DNA of 64,000 nucleotides from contig CM046452.1 in assembly GCA_025506515.1 (NCBI GenBank), positions 43,037,591 through 43,101,590 on the forward strand. The letters are read 5' to 3'. The translations under genes and the position numbers were made by a program. This stretch comes from Flaveria trinervia. Its lineage: Eukaryota > Streptophyta > Magnoliopsida > Asterales > Asteraceae. Position 1 is the stretch's first letter, and each line of letters starts with the position of its first letter. Positions 54,388 to 64,000 of this stretch are shown piece after piece. A model generated the notes under the pieces. That model worked only from the letters and a program-made list of their open reading frames with translations, was not told where the DNA came from and did not search any database.

Positions 54388-54975
54388 TAATGGAAGATGA
54401 ACTTTCGGAAATCGATTTATGAAAAGTTTGAAGTTAGGGTTAGGTATTTATAGGTTATGAAACGGCTGAAAGAAAACAACTGAAAGTTTTGGTTTTAGTC
54501 ATCAGTTGTTAGAAAACGACTGAAGACATGGTTTTAACTTTTAGATGTTGTAAACAACTAAAGACTTGGTGTTTGGCATCAGTAGTTGAAAACTACTGAA
54601 GATTTGGTTTTGGCTCATGTGTTGAAATGAAAACAGCAGTTGTTTAAAACAATTGAAGAATAAAATTACCCATCAGTTGTTGTCATCAATTCATATCTCA
54701 GTGTTCATTTACCCGAACACTTACTCAGCAGATTATCTGATTTTCAGATGTTTCATTGGTCATCAGTACTTATTTGTTAGAACAGACTTCAGTAGTTGTA
54801 ACCACATCAGGACTTTGCAACAAATAAAGTACTTCAGTACTTTTAAGTAATTTAGTCTTCAGTAGTTATGAAAACTGTTGAAGATAAAATAACTTCAGTA
54901 CTTATTTTTGACAGCTGTATACTATGCTCATCAGTACTTGTGAGCTGAGATCATCAGTAGTTGTCAAATCATTCA
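54388..54975 (-). promoter_or_regulatory. Internal promoter region of element E: word array, TATA and leader
   Basis: From 54975 down to about 54460 the CTTCAGTAGTTG, CAACTACTGAAG and CATCAGTTGTT words recur at least fifteen times in both orientations. CCTATAAATACC follows (TATAAATA at 54445-54452, minus), then a short leader to the ATG at 54387. The box and its flanks are identical to those of the A LTR. Confidence 0.7.
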
Positions 54976-55440
54976 AGCTGTAGCATACCAAGCCTTAGCA
55001 CTAGATTTTGGAAAGTTGCACTGTCCAAAGGTTTAGTAAATATATCTGCAAGCTCATCAGCACTAGGAACAAACTTTGGATCAATCAGACCTTTTTCATA
55101 ACAATCCCTGATAAAATGATGTCTGATCTCAATATGTTTGGTCCTAGAATGCTGGACAGGATTCTTAACAATACAAAGAGCTGAAGCACTGTCCATCAGT
55201 AAAGGAGTCTTAGTCTCTGTAATGTCATAATCCAGTAATTGATTATGAAGCCAGAGTACCTAAGATGTACAACTTGCAGCAGCAATGTACTCTGCTTCAG
55301 TAGTAGATGTAGCAACAGAGGTTTGTTTCTTACTCTGCCAAGAAACTAAACAGTTGCCTAGAAATTGGCATCCACCAGAGGTTGATTTTCTGGTTAATTT
55401 ACAACCTGCATAGTCTATCAGAGAAAGCAACTAATTTGCA
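54969..55440 (-). pseudogene. pol: Element E RNase H
   Basis: The C-terminal part is well kept: ALCIVKNPVQHSRTKHIEIR, HHFIRDCYEKGLIDPKF and DELADIFTKPLDSATFQNLV with the end LRLGMLQLE at 54969. The N-terminal part (GCQFLGNCLVSWQSKKQTSV-like, then ATSTTEAEYIAAASC-like) is in a shifted frame to about 55390. The linker to RT is scrambled. Confidence 0.82.
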
Positions 55441-56420
55441 AGAGTGCCCAGTGGAATACAAAGTCCTACAGATTGAGTTCCTTGCAAAATCTAAAGATCC
55501 TTTTGACTGCAATCATATGGGATACTTTAGGTGCAGCTTGAATCTAGCACAGACACAAGTTGCAAACATAATGTGGTCTAGAAGCTGTAAGGTACATCAA
55601 AGAAACCAATCATACATCTGTAAAGAGTTTCATCAATTGCTTTACCTTTCTGATAGCATCCAGTTGTGTGGTGCTGCACATGGGAGTAGAACAGGGCTTA
55701 CAGTTTTGTAAATCAAACTTTTCAATAAATCCTTTGTATATTTTGACTGATGAATGAAAGTTCCATCAACCTTTTGTTTGATTTGCAACCCCAGAAAGAA
55801 CTGTAATTCGCCCATGGCACTCATTTCAAACTTTTGTTGCATCAACTTAGTAAGGGCATCAGACACTGTGATCAGAGGATGCAAAAAAATATCTCAGCAT
55901 AAATTTGAACAAGGAGCTTATGCATGCCTACTTTCTTATGAACAAGGTTTTATCTATGGAGCCTCAAGTGAAATTATTTTGAAGAAGAAAGTTAGACAGT
56001 CTTTCTACCAGGCTCTGGGTGCTTGTTTTAGCGCATAAAGAGCCTTGTCAAGCTTATACACCAATCTGGATGTTTATGATCTTCAAACCTGGTGGTGGCA
56101 CACATAAACTTCTTCTTTTATTTTGCCATAAGAATGCACTTTTGACATCCATTTGAAAAACTTTGAGATTATGAAAAGCAGCATAAGCTAAAATCAATCT
56201 GATTGCTCCAGTCTGGCTACAGGGGCAAGGATTCATCATAATCAATACCTTCTTCTTGTGAAAACCCCTGTACAACCAGTCTGGCCTTGTTCTTGACATT
56301 TGGCCTTTTTCATAGTTTTATTCCTAAACACCCATTTAGTGCCTATTGCACACTTACCTGGGGTAAGAGAACCAGTTCCCACACTTGCTGCTTTTGAAAC
56401 TGAAGAAGCTCAAGTTGCAT
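55441..56420 (-). pseudogene. pol: Element E reverse transcriptase
   Basis: Readable segments: KVFQMDVKSAFL (catalytic Asp, near 56150), ALYA-type palm remnants, ELQFFLGLQIKQKVDGTFIH and QSKYTKDLL (55642-55884). The active-site region at about 55893-55901 reads I-Y-A-E-I-F-F instead of I-Y-V-D-D-I-F-F, so one catalytic Asp is lost. Several frameshifts. Confidence 0.82.
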
Positions 56421-56970
56421 AGCTTCAACCATCAATTTTCTCTTAATACAATATGATAGTTCTTGGCTCTTACTGATGATGAGAGAGCATAGAAGCAAAA
56501 GTTGGACATATGACTTCTAGTTGAAACACCAGCATTGATGTCACCAATGATCTGAGACATGGGGTGATTCTTCAGTTCTTGATACTCAATAAGATCTGTG
56601 CAAGTGTTGTAGGTGATTCAGCAGCAACAATATGGTGATCCAGATTCTTGAAACCTAGAATCAGATGACATTCAAATGAAGTAGAGGATTCGAGATATCA
56701 TCAGCATTTGTTGTGGATGGAACTGCTGAAGCTACAGGAACATTAGTAGACTCAGATCACTAAAACTTGCATTTATACCAACAGATGGATAACAAGTGGC
56801 AGGAGATGATGGATTCACAAAACCTGCAACAGTTGGAGACTGATAAGGAACATATTGCAGTATGTCCAGATCAAATACTCCATAGGGTTTTGTGGGATTT
56901 TCTCCTTTGGAGATTAATTAAACTTTACATGTAAGGTTTCTTCTACAATCTTTGTTCTGCAATTAAAAAC
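56421..56970 (-). pseudogene. pol: Element E INT-RT connector
   Basis: A degenerate Ser/Pro-rich stretch with many stops; only its position between INT and RT identifies it. Confidence 0.5.
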
Positions 56971-57740
56971 TCTCTATGCCTTGCAAGTAGATGAATACCC
57001 AACAAAGTACCCCACATCCACCTTTGATTCAAACTTCTGAAGTGGATCCTTTGTGTTGAGAATATAACAAGGACACCCAAATGCTCTAAAGAAGGAAATC
57101 CGATGAGCCAAATGATGTAACACTTCATAAGGAGTCTTCATCAACCTTTGATTTACCAATACTCTATTTTGCACATAGCAAGCTGTGTTAACAGCTTCTG
57201 CCCAAAAGGTTAGTGGCAAACCAGAACCAGCCAACATTGACATTGTAGCTTCAATAAGGGTCCTGTTCTTTCTCTCCACCACTCCATTTTGTTCAGGAGT
57301 TCTTGGAATGCTAAACTGCCTCTTGATTCCCTTAGAGAAATAGAATTCATCAAGGTGTGATTTCTAAATTCTGTCCATTATCACTCCTCACACACTTGAC
57401 AGAAAAAGAATACTGCTTTTCCACATGCAACACAAAGTAGATGATAATTTGACCAGCCTCATCTTTTGAATGTAGAAGAAGGTCCATACAAATCTGGAAT
57501 AATCATCCATAATTACTAGATAGTATTTTCTTTGCCATGCTCATCACTCTTACTGGACCAAAAAGATCCATATGCAGTAATTGCAAGCAGGCAGTGAACT
57601 TTGGTTCTTCTATTGGAGGGAATGATACTTTATGTTGCTTCCTTTTAAAAAGCAGAGCAGTGTCATCACATTTGAACTCCTTTAATGGTTGACCTCTCAC
57701 TAACAATGAAGGATCAGCTGGTTCATGTTTCTAAGATTCA
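56971..57740 (-). pseudogene. pol: Element E integrase
   Basis: The zinc-binding part is only partly kept (WHRRLGHVNLRNMNQL, then a damaged second half near 57660). The core starts HMDLFGPVRVMSMAKK near 57570. The C-terminal core runs GVVERKNRTLIEATMSMLAG (catalytic Glu) and FWAEAVNTACYVQNRVLVNQ, FRAFGCPCYILNTKDPLQKF and VGYFVGYSSTCKA (56974-57282). Stops and frameshifts in the middle (57300-57500). Confidence 0.83.
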
Positions 57741-58223
57741 CATGACCAAGCCTTCTGTGCCAAGTTCAGATTCCTGAGGAGAGGCCTTGGAGAACAGACA
57801 TGGATGGCCTTTTAGATCAATTTTCTTTGATAAGTCTAAGGCATATACTCTTCCAATCCTGTGGCCTTTAGGAGAGTATGTTCATACAATATCATGTCAA
57901 TCGACTCAAAACATTGAAAGACAGAATCGAAGTTCTGACTGGTGAAAAGTGCAACATGCCCTTTATCACACATTTGACTGACACTCAACAATGTACTTGA
58001 GATTCTCCACATGGTTAACATCATCAAACCTTATTTCACCATTTGAAACAAAGCCTTTGCCGATGATGTACCCCTTAGCATACCAAAAGATACAAATCCC
58101 TTCTTTCCTTGAGAGTAGTCATGAAGAAAAAGATTTGCTCCTAGTCATATGCATAGATCCTCCACTGTCCACATACCAGATGCTTCTATGGCATGTTGAA
58201 GAACCCTGTATATATCATAACAA
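57741..58223 (-). pseudogene. pol: Element E protease
   Basis: Near 58160-58180 the minus strand reads SIWYVDSGGSMHMT, the copia protease start, in the same frame as the gag end but after a TAG and a TGA. The active-site Asp-Ser-Gly is kept. TLLSVSQMCDKGHVALF follows near 57960-57990. Confidence 0.72.
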
Positions 58224-61076
58224 CTAGTTAGCTTTTGAGACCCAAACCATTTTGGTTTTGGGTCTGTTCTCATCAACAGATTTTATACTAACTGATTTGT
58301 CATGATTAACAGCCTTTGAAGATGGAGATGGTGCTGAAAAGAATTCCTTTGATTTTGGCTTAGTTTTCCTTTTCAGTGGTTTAATCACAGGTACATCTAT
58401 TTGGTTAACTCTCCCCAACAGATATTGAACCACCATAAAAGTTGTGTTGATTGGTTGTTAAAGCCTTCAGTTCAGCAGACACATCAGTACTTGTTTTGAA
58501 TGGTTCCTGTGACACACCACGTCCTCCTTTTGAAAGACACAGACTTAGTCTGTTGTTTTGATACTCCTGAGGAATTTTCAGCTGTTTTATGATAAAACTC
58601 TTTCTTCTGTTTAGATTTTTGTGAAGACTTTGGTTTATCAGGTAGAGATGTTATGGCACAAACTTGGTTTCAAATTCATCTTTCATTTTATTAATTTTCT
58701 TTTTAATGATTTTATCTTTGTTAAATTTGGAACCCTTTCTGTACCAACATTCATCAGTGAGATGATTGAATAGACCACATATTTCACATCGCTGTTTCTT
58801 CATCTTCTATTGATCACTGCTAAAGAAGATGAAATACTAAAGGTGTGTTCTTCAGTACAGTCTTTCTTCCTCTCAGTACTTATGTGAAGTACTGAAGGAT
58901 TTGTAACAACTGAAGACTTGTTCTTCAGAAGTTTGCTATCAGTACATTTGGATTTCCTGATAGATTCTTCAGCAGTTGTCAAACCATGTTTGGTTCCATT
59001 TGGTTTGAAATGTTCTTCAGTGTTTTACTTGCTCTTCAGTACTTTGAGTACTTTGAGACATACCTGAAGTGCTTAGCTTTTCTTTGATCATGGTTTATCA
59101 GCAGTAAGACCATCAGTAGATTGATTAGCTAAGGTACTATTACTGACTTCATCCTCTAATTGTACATTATCATGAGGATGAGACACATGATGATGTGGTT
59201 GGGAATTGATTTCACCTTCAGATTTTACTTCTGTCTTGGGAGTAAAATCTGTAGGAGGCTCAGTGTGATTATATCCAATCCCAAACTTCACATTTGAAGA
59301 AGTTTGCTTACTGAGAAGCATTTCAAACCCCTTGCAAGATTTACCCAGCGTTCACACTCAACTTGAGTAGCTGCAAGTGTTTCTTTGAGACTCTTATGTT
59401 TTCTAAAATGACCTCTACCTTAGCTTTTCATCAGTGATTTGGCATTTTAATTTGTAAATCTCATCATCTTTTCTTTTAAAAGTAGACTCAAAATCAGCTT
59501 TTCTTTTGGAAATCACTTTCTCTAGGTCAAGATTTTGATTAATTAAAGCTACATTTGCTTCTCTAATTGAGGCAAAGCATCTATGCATGACTCAAAACAC
59601 AACTTGGCCTTAGCCTCAGAAGATACTTGTGGTACCTGTGATGATGAAGCATTTGAGCATGAACCATCAGTAGACTCCAGGGCCATAAGAGCAAGATTTC
59701 AAAAGGATTTTCACCACCATGTTGACCAGCACTAGAAAAACTTGTTCAGAATAACCAGAAAGATCATCTTGTAAACTACTCCAGTCAACAACTCCAAGAG
59801 TGAAAAAGCTTTGATGTGATTGAGATTGAGATTGTTGACTTGGTGAGATGGCTGAGGCTCTGGTAGGGCATGTGATTGTTGAGCTATGGGTACAGGAACC
59901 TGATTGGACTGAGGCATGTAAAAGCAGGATAAGGATATGGCATTTACCTTGAGGAACAAAATATGCAGGAGATGATTGAATTTGTGAATGATGACCAGAA
60001 TGGTAGAATGTTGCCCTTTTTTGTGAATTATTGCCTGGAAAGGTCACAAAGGGTGCAGAAGAGTTAGATCCAGATGAACACTCTCTTGCAAAATGTCCAA
60101 GTCTATGGCACTGTGAGACCTCAACTTGCTCTTGTCAAAACCAACTTTGGTTTTTCCAGAGAGACCAGGGATTTTCTACCTGTCCTTTTGTAAAATTTTT
60201 GAGATCTGATATTAACTAATGCCATTGGCTCAAAATATCCATCTCTTTCAAATCATCATCAGCAATTCCTTTCAAATCATCCATCAAAAAGCACAGATTG
60301 TCACTATTACATCCTGAATTACTATCAATACCAGCAAAAGCATGATCTCCATTGTTTGAAGAGAAATCAATATGTTCATCATAAGAACTTTCTGATGTAG
60401 CATATTCTGACTCATGTCCAACCAGAGCAGTTCCCTGGTACAAAATCATCAGTGAGCTTCCCAGATGAAGTCAGTTTCCTTTTCTGTTCTATCTCTCTTT
60501 CAAATGTTTACAGTTTCCCATGAAGTTGGGCAGGGATCTGAAGAAATCTGTTGTTATCTGACTGTTTGTATATTCATGTTTAACAATTTTCAACTCAGAT
60601 ATCAAACAGGACAATCGCTCAAACTGTTGAGTCAGTGACTCACCCTTTCTATGAGAGAATGTCTCATATTGCTGGGCAAGGATTTCTCTATTGTTTGCTA
60701 AGACCTCATCAGTTCCTCCAAATTGTTCTGTCAGAGCAACCCAGAGGTCATGAGCAGATTCATGATGCATAAGTCCAGAATAGATTTCATTAGGCAGTGC
60801 CATAGCCAGAATTCCATGGGCTTTAGCATCAATTTCAAACAGTTTCAGATCTTCATCTGAATATTGCTCTTTCTTCTTCAGAACCATTTCATTGGTTTCC
60901 GGATTACTCACCATAGGCTTATATGGTCCATGAACCACAGATTTCCAACAACCTGAACTATTGACAGACAGGTGATGGAGCATTCGTCGTTGCCATATGT
61001 TGTACTCACTCCTAACAAGCATTGGAGGCTTTGTTGAGGAGCCAGTATTGTGAGGATCATTGATTGATGTAGCTAT
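58224..61076 (-). pseudogene. gag: Element E gag
   Basis: The start codon at 61074-61076 has decayed to ATA; the truncated copy at left keeps ATG (49909). The capsid part is open from there to 60489: SEYNIWQRRMLHHLSVNSSG, LWVALTEQFGGTDEVLANN, QQYETFSHRKGESLTQQFER. A damaged knuckle (CHRLGHFARECSSG) is near 60085. Gln/Ser/His-rich sequence follows (59667-60047), then coiled-coil remnants. An intact knuckle CEICGLFNHLTDEC lies at 58747-58788. Around 58838-59050 the coding strand holds several CTTCAG/ACTGAAG family words. It ends KTKMVWVSKAN then TAG. Confidence 0.82.
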
Positions 61077-61291
61077 TTCCACCAATTCAAACAGGTTCAA
61101 TGAGATTTTAACAGATCTAACTCAAAAACTCAACAACACAGTTTAAAACAAGAAGAATCTCAAATTAATACACAGGAAGCAACAAAAACAAACTCTATAA
61201 CCAATTCTTGCAAATTTGCTAATTCGATCAAACTTAGATATCAAAAGAACAGTTTCAATGATCAATTGTTAAATCGATCAGTGATTAACCT

Positions 61292-61303
61292 GCTCTGATA
61301 TCA
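61292..61303 (-). promoter_or_regulatory. Primer-binding site of element E
   Basis: Minus TGATATCAGAGC, one change from TGGTATCAGAGC. Confidence 0.82.
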
Positions 61304-61305
61304 TT

Positions 61306-62023
61306 TGAAGAGATCGAGATCTAGTTTGATAATTAGATTAGGATTTGCAGCGGAATAGCACACGAATTAGACGAAATTATAGCAAGAATAATATGAATAT
61401 TCAATCAAACAGTAACGGTTATAGAGGGAGAGTTTTATGCAAAAAGAATGTTTTCATTCATGCACAAGTTTCCCATGAATTAGGTCAACATTCCTTTTAT
61501 AAAGAATGTGACATCAGCTGACGTCACTTGATAGTGACATCTAACTGATTTATAGAAACAACTGAAGGTAAACTAAACTACTGAAGATGTCCACAACAAC
61601 TGAGGACACCTTCACTAAAAGCTAAGTATAAGCTAACATTACAACTACTGAAGTTATAACATCTGAAGTGTAAGAACTTCAGATGTTTTACATAATATAA
61701 AACTACTGATTACGAACTACTGAAATGTAAACCATCACAACTACTGAAGAGAACTACTTCAGCTGTTGTGACAACTTCTGAGAACTTGATCTTCAGACTT
61801 TGTCTTCAGTAGTTGTCTTCAGACTTTGTCTTTAGACTTTGTCTTCAGCTGTTGTCTTTAGACTTTGTCTTCAGACTTTGTCTTCAGCTGTTGTCTTTAG
61901 ACTTTGTCTTCAACAGTTGTCTTCAGACTTTGTCTTCAGCTATTGTAGATCACTCAGTTGTTTTGATGTCTGTAGGACTTAAAGGTTTTTCTGATCTGGC
62001 TCATTGGTTCTTTTGGTCCAACA
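61306..62023 (-). repeat. Right (5') LTR of element E
   Basis: It pairs with 50140-50882 and is shorter by loss of some 13-base repeat units in the array (61790-61930). Its outer end TGTTGGACC abuts D RNase H sequence at 62024. The 20-base palindrome at 61508-61527 contains TGACGTCA. Confidence 0.92.
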
Positions 62024-62985
62024 AGGTGAGACATCTAGGGTTGGCTTGATATCTTGCACAAATACATGTAACAAACATGATATCAGGCCTACTAGCTATA
62101 AGATACATAAGTGACCCAATCATAGCTGTATAAAGGTGTTCATCCACACACTCCCCTCAAGATCAAGTCCAAGGGAGTGGTTTCTTGCTATGGGTGTCTT
62201 AGCAATCTTACAATCAGTCATGTTGAATCTCTTAAATATGTCTTGAACATACTTTGACTGACTAATGAAGATGCCATCTTCAACTTGCTTCACTTGAATT
62301 CCCAGAAAGAAATTGAGTTCCCCCATGGCACTTATTTCAAATCTATCCTTCATCAGCTTCTCAAAGTCTTTGTAGAGCCTTGGATTAGTTGAACCAAAGA
62401 TGATGTCATCTACATACACTTGAACTAGAATTATGTCATCTCCCTATCCTTTGATGAAGAGAGTTCCATATATAGTACCCCTTCTGTATCCATGCTTGCA
62501 GAGATACTAAGATAGAGTCTCATACCACTTCCTGGGTGCCTGATGCAGCCCATAAAGAGCTTTGTCAAGCTTGCAGACATAATCAGGATGATTAGGATCT
62601 GCAAAACCCGGTGGTTGTTTGACATACACCTCTTCATCAATCACCCTACAAATAAAAGCACATTTTACATCAAGTTGATAGACCTTGAAGTTCTTGGATG
62701 CAGTAAATGCCAAGAATATCCTATCAGCTTCTAGTCTTGCCACATGAGCAAATACATCAATGTAGCCAACTCCTTTTTCTTGAGTGTATCCTGAACAACT
62801 AGTCTAGCTTTGTTTTTGATGAAAATTCCTCTATCATCCTTCTTGTTCCTAAACACCCATTTGGTTCCAATAGTAGTCTTCCCATAAGCAAGAGAACAAA
62901 GGTTCCAAACTTTTTTACCTTTTGAATTGAAGAAGCTCCTTTTGCATAGCTTCAACCCAATTTCTATCCTTCAGAGCCTCATCAA
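62024..62985 (-). pseudogene. pol: Element D reverse transcriptase and start of RNase H
   Basis: EAMQKELLQFKR and GTKWVFRNKKDDRGIFIKNK, then LEADRIFLAFTASKNF, VYQLDVKCAFICRVIDEEVY (catalytic Asp), ALYGLHQAPRKWYETLS, a stop, and YVDD at 62405-62416 (minus) followed by FFLGIQVKQVEDGIFISQSK. The linker GSLMYLIASRPDIMF and CARYQANP reaches 62024, where E is inserted. Catalytic residues are kept; stops and frameshifts inactivate it. Confidence 0.88.
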
Positions 62986-63640
62986 TTTTCTTTGGCTCTA
63001 TCTGGGATAAGAAACAAGAGTGAAGACAAACATTTGCTTCATGGGTTTGTCCTCTTGTTTTTACCCCTACGCCAACATCTCCAATGATGTTTATAGTAGG
63101 ATTGGACTTGTGAATCCTTAGCTGAGGGATCACAACAAGTTGTTGAGAGAGATCTAAATTAGAGAAATTTAGATCTAGCATTGATGTATCTTCCACCACA
63201 TCAACATACTTATCAAGAGAGACTTGATCCAATAAGTGTGTGACATCATTGATGTTGTCATCTATGGAGTGGTTATCAACATCAAGAAATTCCTAATCAC
63301 TATCACCACCTCCATCATCTTCTTCTGCATTAGAAGTGTCTTTATCTGGTTGTGAAGCCTCTGAGCTAGAATTTGAAGGCATCCCAGATGAATCAGCTGA
63401 ATTTGTCATTATGGTGTTGATAGAAACTTCATTTGCAGACATAGTTACAACTAGAGCTGAAGATGTGTTACTTGAAGATCTTCTTAGCTTAAATCTTAGG
63501 TCAGGATCACCTGTGGGTAAGATTTCTACAGATCCTAAAACAGTCTCACAAGATTCATTAAAACAGTTGGTAACTAAATCAAGATCAAACAGCCAATCAG
63601 GACCAGAACCAACCACACAGGTGTGTTCATTGAAAGTCAC
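62986..63640 (-). pseudogene. pol: Element D INT-RT connector
   Basis: VTFNEHTCVV-like start, GSGPDWLFDLDLVTNCFNES, LRFKLRRSSSNTSSALVVTM, EEDDGGGDSD, a stop, then QLVVIPQLRIHKSNPTINII. The same segment is found in B (25736-26330) and, more distantly, in F (1-531). Confidence 0.78.
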
Positions 63641-64000
63641 ATTGGCTGACTCCTCAACAATTCTAGTTCTGAGATTGTATACTCTATAAGCCTTAGCTTG
63701 GAAGAGTATCCAATGAAGTGTCCATCATCTGATTTCTCACCAAATTTGGCAATTTGATCTTTTGTGTTCAAGATGGTGCAAGGACATCCAAATGACCTGA
63801 GAAAATTAATGAAAGGTTTCCTTTTATGCCAAAGTTCATAAGGAGTCTTGCCATGAGTTTTAACCACTAAAACATTATTCTACACTAGCAGGCAGTGTTG
63901 ACAGCCTCTGCCCAGAAGGTGATGGGCAACTTAGAGTCAGAAAACATGGTTCTTGCAGTTCAATCAGTGTCATGTTTCTCCTCTCAGCAACACCATTTTG
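63641..64000 (-). pseudogene. pol: Element D integrase, C-terminal part (runs off the window)
   Basis: From the right edge: QNGVAERRN (catalytic Glu), a frameshift, then VVKTHGKTPYELWHKRKPFI, LRSFGCPCTILNTKDQIAKF and DDGHFIGYSSKLRLIEY. The rest of INT, PR, gag and the 5' LTR of D lie beyond 64000. Confidence 0.85.

Larger units (their letters stand above)
49647..62023 (-). mobile_element. Element E: Sirevirus-like copia element in D, with partial tandem copy
   Basis: Minus strand order: LTR (61306-62023), PBS, gag, PR, INT, RT, RNase H, array and TATA, extra ORF, PPT, LTR (50140-50882), a second PBS and the first part of a second gag (49647-50139). The left end is thus not an LTR but a truncated second internal region. 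It is inserted in the RNase H of D. All ORFs are damaged except a 501-codon part of the extra ORF. Confidence 0.9.
39374..64000 (-). mobile_element. Element D: Sirevirus-like copia element (B family), interrupted by H and E
   Basis: Read on the minus strand from the right edge: INT C-terminus, connector, RT, start of RNase H (62024), element E, rest of RNase H (to about 49130), palindrome array and TATA, extra ORF (48476-44695), PPT, 3' LTR (44662 down to 39374, with H inside). Its LTR end CGGTCCTGCA, connector and extra ORF match element B. The 5' LTR, gag and PR lie outside the window. Confidence 0.88.

Overview
The window is plant nuclear DNA made entirely of nested LTR retrotransposons. 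I see no host gene, tRNA, rRNA or CRISPR array. The copia-type gag/PR/INT/RT/RNaseH order, primer-binding sites complementary to initiator tRNA-Met and Sirevirus-like structure point to an angiosperm. The kind of accessory ORF carried here is common in Asteraceae genomes, so a composite is my guess, at low confidence.

Nesting, outermost first. Element F (copia, +) is visible at 1-531. It is interrupted by a gypsy-type LTR, G (532-680 and 38086-39373). G is split by two large copia elements. The first is A (686-38080, +; LTRs 686-1378 and 37367-38080; perfect CACAC target duplication). The second is D (minus; 39374 to beyond the right edge, with only its 3' LTR in view). A is split by C (5882-20346, minus) and by B (20785-29639, +). 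D is split by H (39631-44105, +; perfect TATAC duplication), which lies inside D's 3' LTR, and by E (49647-62023, minus), which lies inside D's RNaseH. Coding regions are decayed by stops and frameshifts. The exception is H, a gag-plus-protease-fragment element with an intact 330-codon gag ORF.

B and D belong to one family, so four Sirevirus-like families are present: A, B/D, C and E. All carry gag, PR, INT, RT, RNaseH and then a 2-4 kb extra ORF before the 3' LTR. The N-terminal parts of the extra ORFs of A, C, D and E look related. B has lost that part. The extra proteins add coiled coils, acidic or Thr/Pro-rich linkers and basic patches, with no obvious signal peptide or membrane segment.

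The most interesting signal is regulatory. Each family has its own short palindromic word: CAGTCG(N)CGACTG in A, CTTCCGAAG in B/D, ATCCGCATTTGCAAATGCGGAT-like in C, and CTTCAGTAGTTG with its reverse complement in E. The word is repeated in the LTR upstream of a TATA box. It is repeated again between RNaseH and the extra ORF, where A, D and E also have a TATA box before the ORF start. In A the whole order array, TATA, second array, ATG is repeated in front of the extra ORF. This suggests that each family drives its extra ORF from an internal promoter built from the same palindromic code as its LTR. LTR palindromes are known in maize Sireviruses. The second, accessory-ORF promoter and its family-matched word are what I would follow up.
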